This document shows, piece after piece, positions 1-7,574 of a stretch of 39,527 bases of DNA. This DNA is from Alphaproteobacteria bacterium (GTDB taxonomy: Bacteria; Pseudomonadota; Alphaproteobacteria; SMXQ01), in NCBI GenBank assembly GCA_030831315.1, contig JAURLI010000039.1:1-39527 (forward strand), read 5' to 3'. The position numbers and the translations under genes were made by a program. Each line of letters opens with the position of its first letter. The stretch's first letter is position 1. The notes beneath the pieces were generated by a model. That model was not told where the DNA came from. It searched no databases and saw only the letters and a program-made list of their open reading frames with translations.

Positions 1-60
1 CAAAGAGCCCCAGCTGACACTACAACCATTACTTTACTACTACTACTGCTACCACCTCCA

Positions 61-145
<85 letters not shown>

Positions 146-400
146 ACGCTCGTCAAAGAGCCCCAGCCGCTGACCTGTTCAATAGCGACTACCTCGTAGA
201 GAACCGGCACCAGGGAAGCTAGCTGTTGCTGGAGCTGCTGCGCGTCAGTTACTGCCGTCGCTTTGAGTGCCACCCACTTGCTCTCCTCCTGCCAGGATCA
301 GACATATACACGCGCAAACATGCACGCATGCATGGTCATACACATGCATGCACCCATGCGCAAACGCACACAATAACTATGGTATCGTCTGTATTTGACA

Positions 401-474
401 GAAGAAGAAGAAGAATAAGAACTAGAAGAAGAAGAAGAAGGAAAAGAAGAAGAAGAAGAAGAAGAAGAAGAAGG
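401..474. repeat. Imperfect (GAA)n purine tract
   Basis: A purine-rich strand of GAA/AGA triplets, interrupted near 415-424 and 440-445. It is the last clearly non-bacterial element before the bacterial sequence begins. Confidence 0.9.
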
Positions 475-532
475 ACTAATCGTCCTCAGTCTTTAATAGC
501 CAAGCGTCAGCGATCTGATTCGCTTTCGCTTC

Positions 533-575
533 CTGCGGCGGGCCCGTTTCGATGGGTACCGCCGCAGTTTTTTTT
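533..575 (+). terminator. Orphan Rho-independent terminator
   Basis: A perfect 9-bp stem (CTGCGGCGG at 533-541 with CCGCCGCAG at 559-567) is followed at once by eight T residues (568-575) on the + strand. The only adjacent gene (595-2550) is on the - strand, where the hairpin is not followed by T. The terminator therefore served a + strand gene that should lie to the left but is absent, which helps place the junction with the eukaryotic-like sequence. Confidence 0.8.
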
Positions 576-590
576 GCCGCAGTTTTTTTT
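561..590. repeat. 15-bp tandem duplication of terminator 3' arm and T-tract
   Basis: GCCGCAGTTTTTTTT is present twice head to tail (561-575 and 576-590). The second copy duplicates the descending stem arm and T-tract of the orphan terminator and ends 4 bases before the stop codon of the - strand gene. Confidence 0.9.
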
Positions 591-594
591 AATG

Positions 595-1371
595 TCAGGG
601 CTTCACGAACTTGAGGGTGAAACGGTCGCTCTCGCCGATCGCTTCGTATTTTGCACGGTCCTTATCCTCGAGCCGATAACTCGGCGGCAGAGTCCACACG
701 CCCTCCGGATGGTCGCGTGTATCCTTCGGATTGGCGTTAGCCTCCGACTTGCCCGCGAATTTGAAGCCGGCCTTTTCGGCCAGCATGATCGCGTAGTCCT
801 CGCGCACGTAGCCGTCTTTAGCCTTCGGGTCCTGCGGGCGGGTGGTCGCGGCACGATGATCGACGATGCCAAGCACGCCGCCGGGCTTCAAGGCCTTGTA
901 GAAGGCGCGAAAGGCCGCTTCTTCCGTGCCGCGCTTCATCCAGTTGTGCAGGTTGCGAAACGTCAGCACCATGTCGACGCTGGCCGCCGGCGCGATATCG
1001 ACATCCCCGGAAAAGTCGGAGACCACCATGGGAAAGAACTGCGCACCGCGCATCTGTTTCTTCGGGTTGCGATTCTGCACCGCCATGTAGCGGCCCTTGT
1101 CCTTGAGATAGGGGACCAGAATTTCCGTCCACCAGCCGCGCCGTCCCGGCCAGATCTCGACCACGGTCATGTCCTGGCGCAGGCCGAAGAAGGTCAGGAC
1201 CTCATACGGATGGCGCCACTGGTCGCGCACCGCATACGAAGCCGTGCGTTCGGGCGACGCGATGGCCGCGCGGAGCGCCGCGTCCTCCGCCGACCGGGCT
1301 GCACCAGCGCCAACGGCCGCGAACAAAACCATGGCAAATGCACCGAACAAAAGGCGTGACAGGAACCGCAT
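595..1371 (-). other. Likely independent start: periplasmic SAM-dependent methyltransferase (258 aa)
   Basis: Alternative gene model for the 3' part of the fused frame. ATG 1371 is preceded by GGGAGG about 8 bases upstream. The product begins with a typical signal peptide (MRFLSRLLFGAFAMVLFAA, cleavage near ARSA). It then shows a Rossmann methyltransferase pattern: VVEIWPGRRGWWTEIL as the SAM loop, DMVLTFRNLHNWM, and LKPGGVLGIVDHRA. This fits the COG4798 group of exported predicted methyltransferases, whose substrate is unknown. If it is expressed only as the fusion, the signal sequence becomes an extra membrane segment that puts the domain on the periplasmic side. Confidence 0.7.
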
Positions 1372-2550
1372 CGACCGACCTCCCGAAATTTGTTCGGGAT
1401 ACTCTAGCACGGCGGAACGGCGGGTCAGGCGCGCTTTCAGGACCAGCCCCGGCTTCTCGACTAGGTAGTGCAGGACGAGGGCAACCATCAGGGACAGCGC
1501 CATATAGACCAGCAGGAATGCGGCGAACCGCTGGCCCTCCGCCAGCCCCGGAAGCATCCCGTCCAGCAGATGAACGGCCATCGGTATCAGGACCAGATGC
1601 ACGAGGTAGAGGCGGTAGGACAACCGAGCCGTAACCCGCAGCCACGCTGCGCCGAGAAACTGCACCGGCGCGCCGCCCACCGCCGCCCCCAACACCATCG
1701 CGCCGCAGGCGAGCGCGATCAGGCTTGATTGCGCGAGCTTGTCGTAAAGGGTGATGCGGGCAAGAAGTTCGACCGCAAGGATCAGCGCCGCAAAGCCAGC
1801 GGCCCCCGCCCAGAACAAGGCCCGGGCATGGCGGCGCGCAACCTCGGCAAGGTCAGGCCGGTGCAGGGCCCAGGCCGCCAGCACACCAACCAGCAAGGCG
1901 TCCATGCTGGCGTGAAAGGGGCTGCGAAACAGTATGAAGAACCAGGGATAGTCGGCGACCCAGGGAAAGATCAGGGCGGTAAGGGCGCGCAGGGCAGGAG
2001 CCATGACGATCAATCCGCCAAGAACGAGGAGCGCCCGGCCCGCCCGCCGGTAGGCGAGCAGCGGCAGCACAAGAAAGGGCGCCAGCAGGTAGAACTTTTC
2101 CTCCACCCCCAGTGACCAAAACACGACGTTGAAGTCTGCGGGCAGATAGTCCTGCAGGAACAAGAGGTGGTAGGCGAGGCGGAAGCCCCAATTTTCCGCC
2201 GGAACCGGATAAAACGGCACGAGGCCGAAAGCGACGATCAGAAGAACCGCGTAATAGGCCGGCATGATCCGCAGCGCCCGGCCCGCAAGATAAGTTGCGA
2301 TGCCCGGACGCCCGCCGCGCAAAAGGCTGCCCGCTATCAGAAATCCCGACAGCACGAAAAACAGATCCACACCGGCCCAGTCTTTGAGAAACGGGCCCCA
2401 GCCGTCCCAACCGCCGATACGGACTTCGGGCGGCGGCGCGCCCTCGGCCCGCAGGCCGTGACGCGCCATGACGAGCAGGATCGTGAAGGCCCGCAAACCG
2501 TCGAGAGCCGGCTGCTGGCCCGGCTGCGCCGGGAAGGCCAGGTATCGCAC
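595..2550 (-). CDS. Acyltransferase-3 membrane protein fused in frame to a methyltransferase domain
   Basis: The 651-codon frame starts at GTG 2550. Residues ~10-380 are an acyltransferase-3 (OafA/YrhL type) inner-membrane protein: an N-terminal LDGLRAFTILLVMARHG motif with its His, about ten hydrophobic segments, and a late HYLVEKP motif where such proteins normally end. Such enzymes O-acylate surface sugars or lipids. There is no stop before residue 394, where a second module begins: a signal-peptide-like stretch and a class I SAM-dependent methyltransferase of the exported 'predicted methyltransferase' (COG4798) type. That module has its own ATG at 1371 with GGGAGG upstream, so two genes are just as likely. 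A one-base frame change near 1414 would place a TAG exactly where the acyltransferase should stop. No clear ribosome site precedes 2550. Confidence 0.75.
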   Translation of the reverse strand: MRYLAFPAQPGQQPALDGLRAFTILLVMARHGLRAEGAPPPEVRIGGWDGWGPFLKDWAGVDLFFVLSGFLIAGSLLRGGRPGIATYLAGRALRIMPAYYAVLLIVAFGLVPFYPVPAENWGFRLAYHLLFLQDYLPADFNVVFWSLGVEEKFYLLAPFLVLPLLAYRRAGRALLVLGGLIVMAPALRALTALIFPWVADYPWFFILFRSPFHASMDALLVGVLAAWALHRPDLAEVARRHARALFWAGAAGFAALILAVELLARITLYDKLAQSSLIALACGAMVLGAAVGGAPVQFLGAAWLRVTARLSYRLYLVHLVLIPMAVHLLDGMLPGLAEGQRFAAFLLVYMALSLMVALVLHYLVEKPGLVLKARLTRRSAVLEYPEQISGGRSMRFLSRLLFGAFAMVLFAAVGAGAARSAEDAALRAAIASPERTASYAVRDQWRHPYEVLTFFGLRQDMTVVEIWPGRRGWWTEILVPYLKDKGRYMAVQNRNPKKQMRGAQFFPMVVSDFSGDVDIAPAASVDMVLTFRNLHNWMKRGTEEAAFRAFYKALKPGGVLGIVDHRAATTRPQDPKAKDGYVREDYAIMLAEKAGFKFAGKSEANANPKDTRDHPEGVWTLPPSYRLEDKDRAKYEAIGESDRFTLKFVKP

Positions 2551-2664
2551 CGGAAAGCGAACCGAAAAAAGCCCCGAAAAATCTTCAACCGATTTACACA
2601 GAAGGCAACTTAATACACTGTTAAATAGACAATTTTCGTAAATTTTTAGGGATCATCGCCGGGC

Positions 2665-2691
2665 CACCGGCCAGCGCGCATTTGGCCGGTG
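2665..2691. repeat. Perfect 9-bp inverted repeat upstream of tatD
   Basis: CACCGGCCA at 2665-2673 pairs with TGGCCGGTG at 2683-2691 across a 9-base loop, in the 176-bp divergent intergenic region. No T-tract follows on either strand, so it is more likely a leader hairpin or operator than a terminator. The AT-rich part at 2580-2650 probably holds the divergent promoters. Confidence 0.6.
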
Positions 2692-2726
2692 CAGATCGGC
2701 GGCAAATTGCTAAACTCCGCGCCGCC

Positions 2727-3530
2727 ATGACGATCATCGACAGCCATTGTCACCTCGATTTTCCCGAATTTGCCGAAGAGCGCGAAGCGGTCATCGCGCG
2801 CGCCCATGCGGCAGGCATCGGCGGCATGCTGACGATCTGCACGAAACTCGCGAATTTTCCGGCGATCCGGGCGCTTGCCGAAGCGCATCGGGGCATCTGG
2901 TGCTCGGTGGGCGTCCATCCGCACGAGGCGGAAGGTGCCGACGGCATCGCGCCGGCCCGCCTTTTGGCGGAAACCGGGCATCCCAAGGTCATCGGCATAG
3001 GCGAAGCCGGGCTCGATTTCTATTACGAGCATTCGCCCCGCGACATCCAGGAACGGGTATTTCGCACCCATATCGCTGCCGCCCGCGAAACCGGCCTGCC
3101 ACTGATCATCCATTCCCGCGATGCCGATACCGAAATGGTCCGGATCCTCGATGAGGAACAGGAAATCGGGCCGTTTCCCGGCCTGATCCACTGTTTTTCT
3201 TCCGGCGCCGAAGTGGCGGAGACGGCGCTCCGGCACGGCATGTACGTGTCGTTTTCCGGGATCGTGACCTTCAAGAACGCCGAAGCGGTACGCAACGTCG
3301 CCCGAAACGTCCCTGAAGACCGGCTGCTGGTCGAGACCGACGCGCCCTATCTTTCCCCGGTACCGGTGCGCGGCAAACGCTGCGAACCGGCCTTTACCGC
3401 CCATACGGCGGCTTTCGTGGCGAACCTGCGGGGGCTTTCCCGCGACCGCCTCGCCGAAGTCACCACGGCCAATTTTTTCCGGCTGTTTTCCAAGGCCCGC
3501 ACCGATGAAATCGCCGGAGCACCGGCATGA
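2727..3530 (+). CDS. tatD: TatD family metal-dependent hydrolase/DNase
   Basis: This 267-residue protein matches the usual length of TatD-family TIM-barrel metal hydrolases (3'-5' exonuclease or deoxyribonuclease activity in the cytoplasm). The N-terminal IIDSHCHLDF supplies the HxH metal pair (His7, His9). GEAGLDF carries the conserved Glu, IIHSRDA and GLIHCFSS carry further metal His residues, and LLVETDAPYLSPVP is the family signature with its Asp. The start at ATG 2727 is chosen because the family begins right before the HxH motif. An in-frame start at 2682 would add residues without homology. The stop overlaps the next ATG (ATGA), so the two genes are translationally coupled. Confidence 0.95.
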   Translation: MTIIDSHCHLDFPEFAEEREAVIARAHAAGIGGMLTICTKLANFPAIRALAEAHRGIWCSVGVHPHEAEGADGIAPARLLAETGHPKVIGIGEAGLDFYYEHSPRDIQERVFRTHIAAARETGLPLIIHSRDADTEMVRILDEEQEIGPFPGLIHCFSSGAEVAETALRHGMYVSFSGIVTFKNAEAVRNVARNVPEDRLLVETDAPYLSPVPVRGKRCEPAFTAHTAAFVANLRGLSRDRLAEVTTANFFRLFSKARTDEIAGAPA

Positions 3531-4384
3531 AACTGACCATCCTCGGCTGCGGCGCGGCATCCGGCCTGCCCATGATCGGGGTCGGCTGGGGCGATTGCGA
3601 CCCCGCCAATCCGCGCAACCGGCGCCTGCGGGCATCGGTGCTGGTCCAGGCGGGCGGGAAAAACCTTCTGGTCGATACCAGCCCGGACATGCGCCAGCAG
3701 CTTCTGGGCACAGGCACGACGCGCCTCGACGGCATCATTTTCACCCACACCCATGCCGACCACACCCACGGCATCGATGAGGTTCGCCAGTTCAACCGCT
3801 TCCAGAAGAGCGCCATCGACGCCTGGGCGACCCGCCCAGACCTAGACTATCTTATAAATAAATTCGATTATATATTTGATTTAATTGAAAATAATCTAAA
3901 GGGTTTGACCTTCTACAAACCACAGCTCGTAACCCGCGAATTGCACTGGGGCCAAATCGCGCAGATCTCAGGCGTGCCCGTGCTGCCATTCGGCCAGGAC
4001 CACGGGTTTTCGGTGACCACCGGCCTGCGGTTCGGGCCGATCGCGTATTCGACGGACGTGGTCAGGCTCGATGAGGCAGCCTTTGAAGCCCTCAAAGGCA
4101 TTCGCGTCTGGGTTATCGGCTGCCTGCAGGAGGCCGAGCATCCGACCCACGCCAATCTTTCCCGGGTGCTTGAGTGGATCGACAGGGTGGGGCCGGAACG
4201 CGCGATCCTGACGCATCTGGCACATCGCATGGATTACGAAACGCTTCGGGCAAAGTGTCCGTCCAATGTCGAACCCGCGTATGATGGCATGTGCATCGAG
4301 ATCGCATCTGAACCAGCAACCAACGGGGGTTGGTCGGATTCCGTGGGGCCGGTTTTAATCGGCCCGATGCAAATAAGCCCGTGA
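3527..4384 (+). CDS. MBL-fold metallohydrolase (PhnP-like)
   Basis: A 285-residue metallo-beta-lactamase-fold hydrolase. HTHADHTHG (His74-x-His76-x-Asp78-His79) is the canonical dizinc motif, and AILTHLAHRMDY near the C-terminus gives another ligand region. The closest named relatives are PhnP-type cyclic phosphodiesterases, and coupling to tatD is common in alphaproteobacteria. The substrate cannot be told from sequence. Codons ~105-126 (about 3840-3905) are strikingly AT-rich (CTA, ATA, TTA, AAT) although the encoded segment (KFDYIFDLIE) fits the family, so the patch looks like unusual codon use rather than an insertion. The last ~28 residues after PAYDGMCIEI extend past the usual end. Confidence 0.9.
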   Translation: MKLTILGCGAASGLPMIGVGWGDCDPANPRNRRLRASVLVQAGGKNLLVDTSPDMRQQLLGTGTTRLDGIIFTHTHADHTHGIDEVRQFNRFQKSAIDAWATRPDLDYLINKFDYIFDLIENNLKGLTFYKPQLVTRELHWGQIAQISGVPVLPFGQDHGFSVTTGLRFGPIAYSTDVVRLDEAAFEALKGIRVWVIGCLQEAEHPTHANLSRVLEWIDRVGPERAILTHLAHRMDYETLRAKCPSNVEPAYDGMCIEIASEPATNGGWSDSVGPVLIGPMQISP

Positions 4385-4410
4385 ATACAACGGGCTTGGG
4401 TCAACCTAAT

Positions 4411-4438
4411 ATTTTCCATAATATACATTATGGGATTT
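4411..4438 (-). other. dif: dif-like XerCD recombination site
   Basis: Read on the - strand, the 28-bp site contains CATAATGTATATTATG. This is identical over 16 bases to the core of the Escherichia coli dif site, including the 6-bp central TGTATA and the inner parts of the XerC and XerD arms. The outer XerD arm also ends AAAT as in E. coli. The site lies in the 180-bp intergenic gap 27 bp after the hydrolase stop codon. Known dif sites resolve chromosome dimers and lie in the replication terminus. A Xer-dependent integration site of a mobile element would look similar. No second copy was seen in the window. Confidence 0.75.
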
Positions 4439-4564
4439 ATGGAAGGCCACTCAGACGCCGCCAAAGTTTTCAACGCGCATCCCCTGTTTGTCATTGCGCC
4501 TGCCCACGACTATTTTGGCCCCACAAGATTGATCCATCCAGTTAGCCAGAGCACTTGGTGACGA

Positions 4565-5452
4565 ATGCTGCGTTTATGGTTGCGGGCTCTCAGGCCCGAA
4601 CATTCGGTCAAGAACCTGCTTGTATTCGTGCCCCTGGCTCTTGCGGTCACCAACACGGACACCGCAACATTCCGTGCCGCCGCCGTTCTTTTCGTCGCCA
4701 TGAGCCTTCTGGCCTCGGCGACCTATATCGTCAACGACATCCTTGATCTTGAGGCCGACCGGGCGCACCCGACGAAACGAACCCGTCCTTTCGCTGCCGG
4801 CGTGTTGAAGCCATGGCACGGACTGATCACCGCCGCAGCGCTCGGCCTGGCGGCGGCGTACCTTGCCCTGAGCGCCCTGCCATCCGGCGCCGTTGCCGCT
4901 CTTGCGGGTTACCTTGTTTTGACGCTCGCCTACAGCATCTACCTCAAGCGTCTGCCGTTCTTCGACGTCATCATACTGGCGGCACTTTTCACCCTTCGTC
5001 TGGCGGCTGGCAGCCTGCTGTTACCCGGTGATCATCCGGTGTCGCCCTGGCTGATGAGTTTTTCCATGCTGTTCTTCACCAGCCTCGCCATGATCAAGCG
5101 TTATTCGGAACTGCAAAACACCGCTCAGGCAGGGAAAACATTCATAGATTCTAGGGGTTATGCGGAACTGGACCTGCCCTTGCTGCTGGTATCTGGAGTG
5201 GCGTCGGGCTTCGGCGCGCTGACGATGTTCATGGTCTATCTGATCAACGAACAATATCCCCGCGACCAGTATGCAAACCCCCAGATTCTATGGATCATGA
5301 TGCCGGTACTTCTGGTCTGGCTCCTGCGCATGTGGCACCTGACGGTCAAAGGCGAAATGCTTGAAGATCCCGTGCTCGGCGCCCTGCGCGACCGCGCCTC
5401 GCTTGCCCTTGGCGGGGCTATCGTGGTGATCCTTGCCGTAGCAATCGGTTGA
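4565..5452 (+). CDS. UbiA-type polyprenyl-phosphate phosphoribosyltransferase
   Basis: A 295-residue polytopic UbiA-superfamily prenyltransferase. NDILDLEAD (57-65) is the first Asp-rich motif, followed by RAHPTKRTRPFAAG. A second conserved block is KRYSELQ, with a trailing SRGYAE. These details match mycobacterial Rv3806c (5-phospho-alpha-D-ribose 1-diphosphate: decaprenyl-phosphate 5-phosphoribosyltransferase) better than ubiquinone UbiA. The inferred reaction is transfer of phosphoribose from PRPP to polyprenyl phosphate at the inner membrane, the first step to polyprenyl-phosphoryl-arabinose. It heads the cluster and overlaps the downstream frame. A homolog is also known in the Azorhizobium noeCHOP arabinosylation locus. 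No dedicated phosphatase for the next step is seen in the cluster. Confidence 0.85.
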   Translation: MLRLWLRALRPEHSVKNLLVFVPLALAVTNTDTATFRAAAVLFVAMSLLASATYIVNDILDLEADRAHPTKRTRPFAAGVLKPWHGLITAAALGLAAAYLALSALPSGAVAALAGYLVLTLAYSIYLKRLPFFDVIILAALFTLRLAAGSLLLPGDHPVSPWLMSFSMLFFTSLAMIKRYSELQNTAQAGKTFIDSRGYAELDLPLLLVSGVASGFGALTMFMVYLINEQYPRDQYANPQILWIMMPVLLVWLLRMWHLTVKGEMLEDPVLGALRDRASLALGGAIVVILAVAIG

Positions 5453-5457
5453 TCGCC

Positions 5458-6819
5458 ATGTCCGGCGCCGGAAGTCCTTCGCCTTCCCCCCAAACCGTCG
5501 CCGCCTGGGGCCGCCTTTCCGCTTCGACCCACGCCATCCTCCGGCCCAGTCTGCGCGCCGATGTCCCCGCCGCGCTTTCCCGCGGAGCCAATCGCTGCGC
5601 GGTTCGCGGTCTTGGCCGATCCTATGGCGACGTCGCGCTGAACCCGGAAGGTGCCCTCCTCGACATGACCGGGCTCGACCGGTTCATGGCCTTCGATCCG
5701 GCGACCGGCGAACTCGAGGTCGAAGCCGGGGTCAGTCTCGGCGAAATTCTCGCCGCTGCCTGTCGACCGAACGACGATGGCAGCGGATGGTTTCTGCCGG
5801 TGACACCGGGGACCGGTTACGTCACCGTCGGCGGCGCCATCGCCAACGACGTCCACGGCAAGAACCATCATCGTGCCGGCAGTTTCGGGCGCTACGTTCT
5901 GGGCCTTACTGTTGCGCGCTCCAACGGCAGGATCATCCATTGCGGGCCGGACCGGGAACCCGGCCTGTTCTCGGCAACGGTGGGCGGTCTCGGACTTACC
6001 GGCGTCATTCTTGCAGCACGCCTGCAGCTGCGGCGCGTGGCGGGGCTGGCCGTCGAGAGCGAACACCTCGCTTTCAACTCTCTTGACGAGTTCTTCAACC
6101 TGACCAATGGCTCTGAAGCCGATTGGGAATACACCGTGGGCTGGGTGGACGCGCTGGCAACCGGCAAGGCCGCAGGTCGCGGAATATTCTCGCGAGCCCG
6201 CCATGCGCCCAACCAGCGCGCCGCACCACCGCCGCACCTGCCCCGCCTGTCCATCCCGGCGACGCCGCCCTTCTCCCTCGTCAACCGGGCAAGTGTCCGG
6301 TTGTTCAATGCGTTCTACTGGCGCAGCGCCCGAAGCGCGAGGCGCACTGAACATTACGCCCGAACCCTTTATCCCCTTGATGGGATCGGCAACTGGAACC
6401 GGCTCTATGGGCCGCGTGGGTTTTTCCAGTTTCAGTGCGTCGTACCGAAGAACGATGCGCGTGCCGTCCTGGGGGAACTATTGGGCCGCATCGCGGCCTC
6501 GGGGGAAGGCTCAATGCTGACCGTGATCAAGACGTTCAACGACATGCCCTCGCCGGGCCTGTTGTCGTTTCCCATGCCGGGGACGACGCTCGCCGTGGAT
6601 TTCGCCAACCGTGGCGAAGGTACCCGCGCGCTGCTTGCCGACCTGGAACGGCTCACGGTCGAAGCGCGTGGGCGAATCTATCCCGCAAAGGACGCGGTGA
6701 TGTCGGCCGAGACATTCAACGCAGGCTACGGTCATGCCCTTGCCGAATTCCGCCGCCATATGGACCCCGGCCTGACTTCCGCCTTTGCCCGCCGCGTGGG
6801 GCTGGAGTCCGCATCATGA
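5458..6819 (+). CDS. dprE1: DprE1-like decaprenylphosphoryl-ribose 2'-oxidase
   Basis: A 453-residue FAD-binding oxidoreductase of the vanillyl-alcohol-oxidase fold. GLGRSYGD and TPGTGYVTVGGAIANDVHG with KNHHRAGSFG form the FAD-binding domain and closely match the DprE1 signature. FFQFQCVVP, SFPMPGTTLAVDF and YPAKDAVMSAETF belong to the substrate domain, with the conserved Lys of AKD retained. DprE1 oxidises polyprenylphosphoryl-ribose at C2', which the adjacent reductase then converts to the arabinose epimer. At the position of the mycobacterial Cys387 that benzothiazinones attack, this protein has Ala379. The start at ATG 5458 is chosen over a TTG at 5449 that overlaps the upstream stop; ribosome-site support is weak either way. 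The stop overlaps the next gene (ATGA). Confidence 0.88.
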   Translation: MSGAGSPSPSPQTVAAWGRLSASTHAILRPSLRADVPAALSRGANRCAVRGLGRSYGDVALNPEGALLDMTGLDRFMAFDPATGELEVEAGVSLGEILAAACRPNDDGSGWFLPVTPGTGYVTVGGAIANDVHGKNHHRAGSFGRYVLGLTVARSNGRIIHCGPDREPGLFSATVGGLGLTGVILAARLQLRRVAGLAVESEHLAFNSLDEFFNLTNGSEADWEYTVGWVDALATGKAAGRGIFSRARHAPNQRAAPPPHLPRLSIPATPPFSLVNRASVRLFNAFYWRSARSARRTEHYARTLYPLDGIGNWNRLYGPRGFFQFQCVVPKNDARAVLGELLGRIAASGEGSMLTVIKTFNDMPSPGLLSFPMPGTTLAVDFANRGEGTRALLADLERLTVEARGRIYPAKDAVMSAETFNAGYGHALAEFRRHMDPGLTSAFARRVGLESAS

Positions 6820-7562
6820 CCGCCAAACGCATCGCCCTGTTCGGCGCGACCTCTGCCATCGCCGCCGCTCTCGCCCGTATCTATGCTTCAGAGGGTGCGG
6901 AACTCGTATTGATCGGCCGCAGTACCGAGGCCCTCGAACAGTTGGCAACCGACCTCAAAATCCGTGGCGCGGCGGACTGCAAGACCGTCGTCACCGATCT
7001 CGGCGATGCCGGCAACGCCGACAATGCCGCCGGCAAGGCTTGGTCTGCTGCCGGCGGGCTCGATGCTGCCGTCATTGCCTTCGGCGCCCTGCCCGACCAG
7101 GCGAAGGCCGCCGCCGACAGCGGCGCGATGATACGGGCCATCGACGTCAACTTCACAGCCCCCGCCGCCCTCGCCTCGGCGCTGGCCGGGCGGTTTGAGA
7201 GCGCGGGCTCGGGCACCATCGTGATCCTCAGTTCCATTGCCGGCGACCGCGGGCGCGCAAGCAACTACGTCTACGGCAGTGCCAAGGCAGGCCTGCAGGC
7301 ATTCGCTTCCGGCCTGCGCCACCGACTATACAAGGCGAAGGTCAACGTGCTGGACGTCCGTCCCGGTTTCGTCATTTCCCCGATGACGGCAGGCCTCGAT
7401 CGTTCTGGCCCCCTGTGGTCGCGTCCCGAGCGGGTCGCTGCCGATATCCGTCGCGCCATCGATGCAGGCAAGGGTGTGCTCTACACCCCCTGGTGGTGGT
7501 TCTGGATCATGCTGGTGATTCGCGCCCTGCCCCGCTTTGTCTTTCACCGCTCCTCGCTCTAG
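6816..7562 (+). CDS. dprE2: DprE2-like short-chain dehydrogenase
   Basis: A 248-residue classical SDR. GATSAIAAALARIYASEGA is the NAD(P)-binding glycine motif in the DprE2 style (GATSxI). ILSSIAGDRGRASNYVYGSAK carries the catalytic Ser and YxxxK, and the C-terminus ends in a hydrophobic segment (WWWFWIMLVIRALPRFVF), as in DprE2. It should reduce the 2'-keto intermediate from the DprE1-like enzyme to polyprenylphosphoryl-arabinose. ATG 6816 overlaps the stop of the upstream gene by four bases, which is strong evidence for this start and for coupled synthesis of the pair. Confidence 0.88.
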   Translation: MTAKRIALFGATSAIAAALARIYASEGAELVLIGRSTEALEQLATDLKIRGAADCKTVVTDLGDAGNADNAAGKAWSAAGGLDAAVIAFGALPDQAKAAADSGAMIRAIDVNFTAPAALASALAGRFESAGSGTIVILSSIAGDRGRASNYVYGSAKAGLQAFASGLRHRLYKAKVNVLDVRPGFVISPMTAGLDRSGPLWSRPERVAADIRRAIDAGKGVLYTPWWWFWIMLVIRALPRFVFHRSSL

Positions 7563-7574
7563 GAAGTTGCTTCA

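Noticed and set aside
226-1359. 377-codon + strand frame starting in the microsatellite region
   Set aside because: The N-terminal part is poly-Arg from GAA/AGA repeats and the rest is antisense to the methyltransferase. It also crosses the probable chimeric junction.
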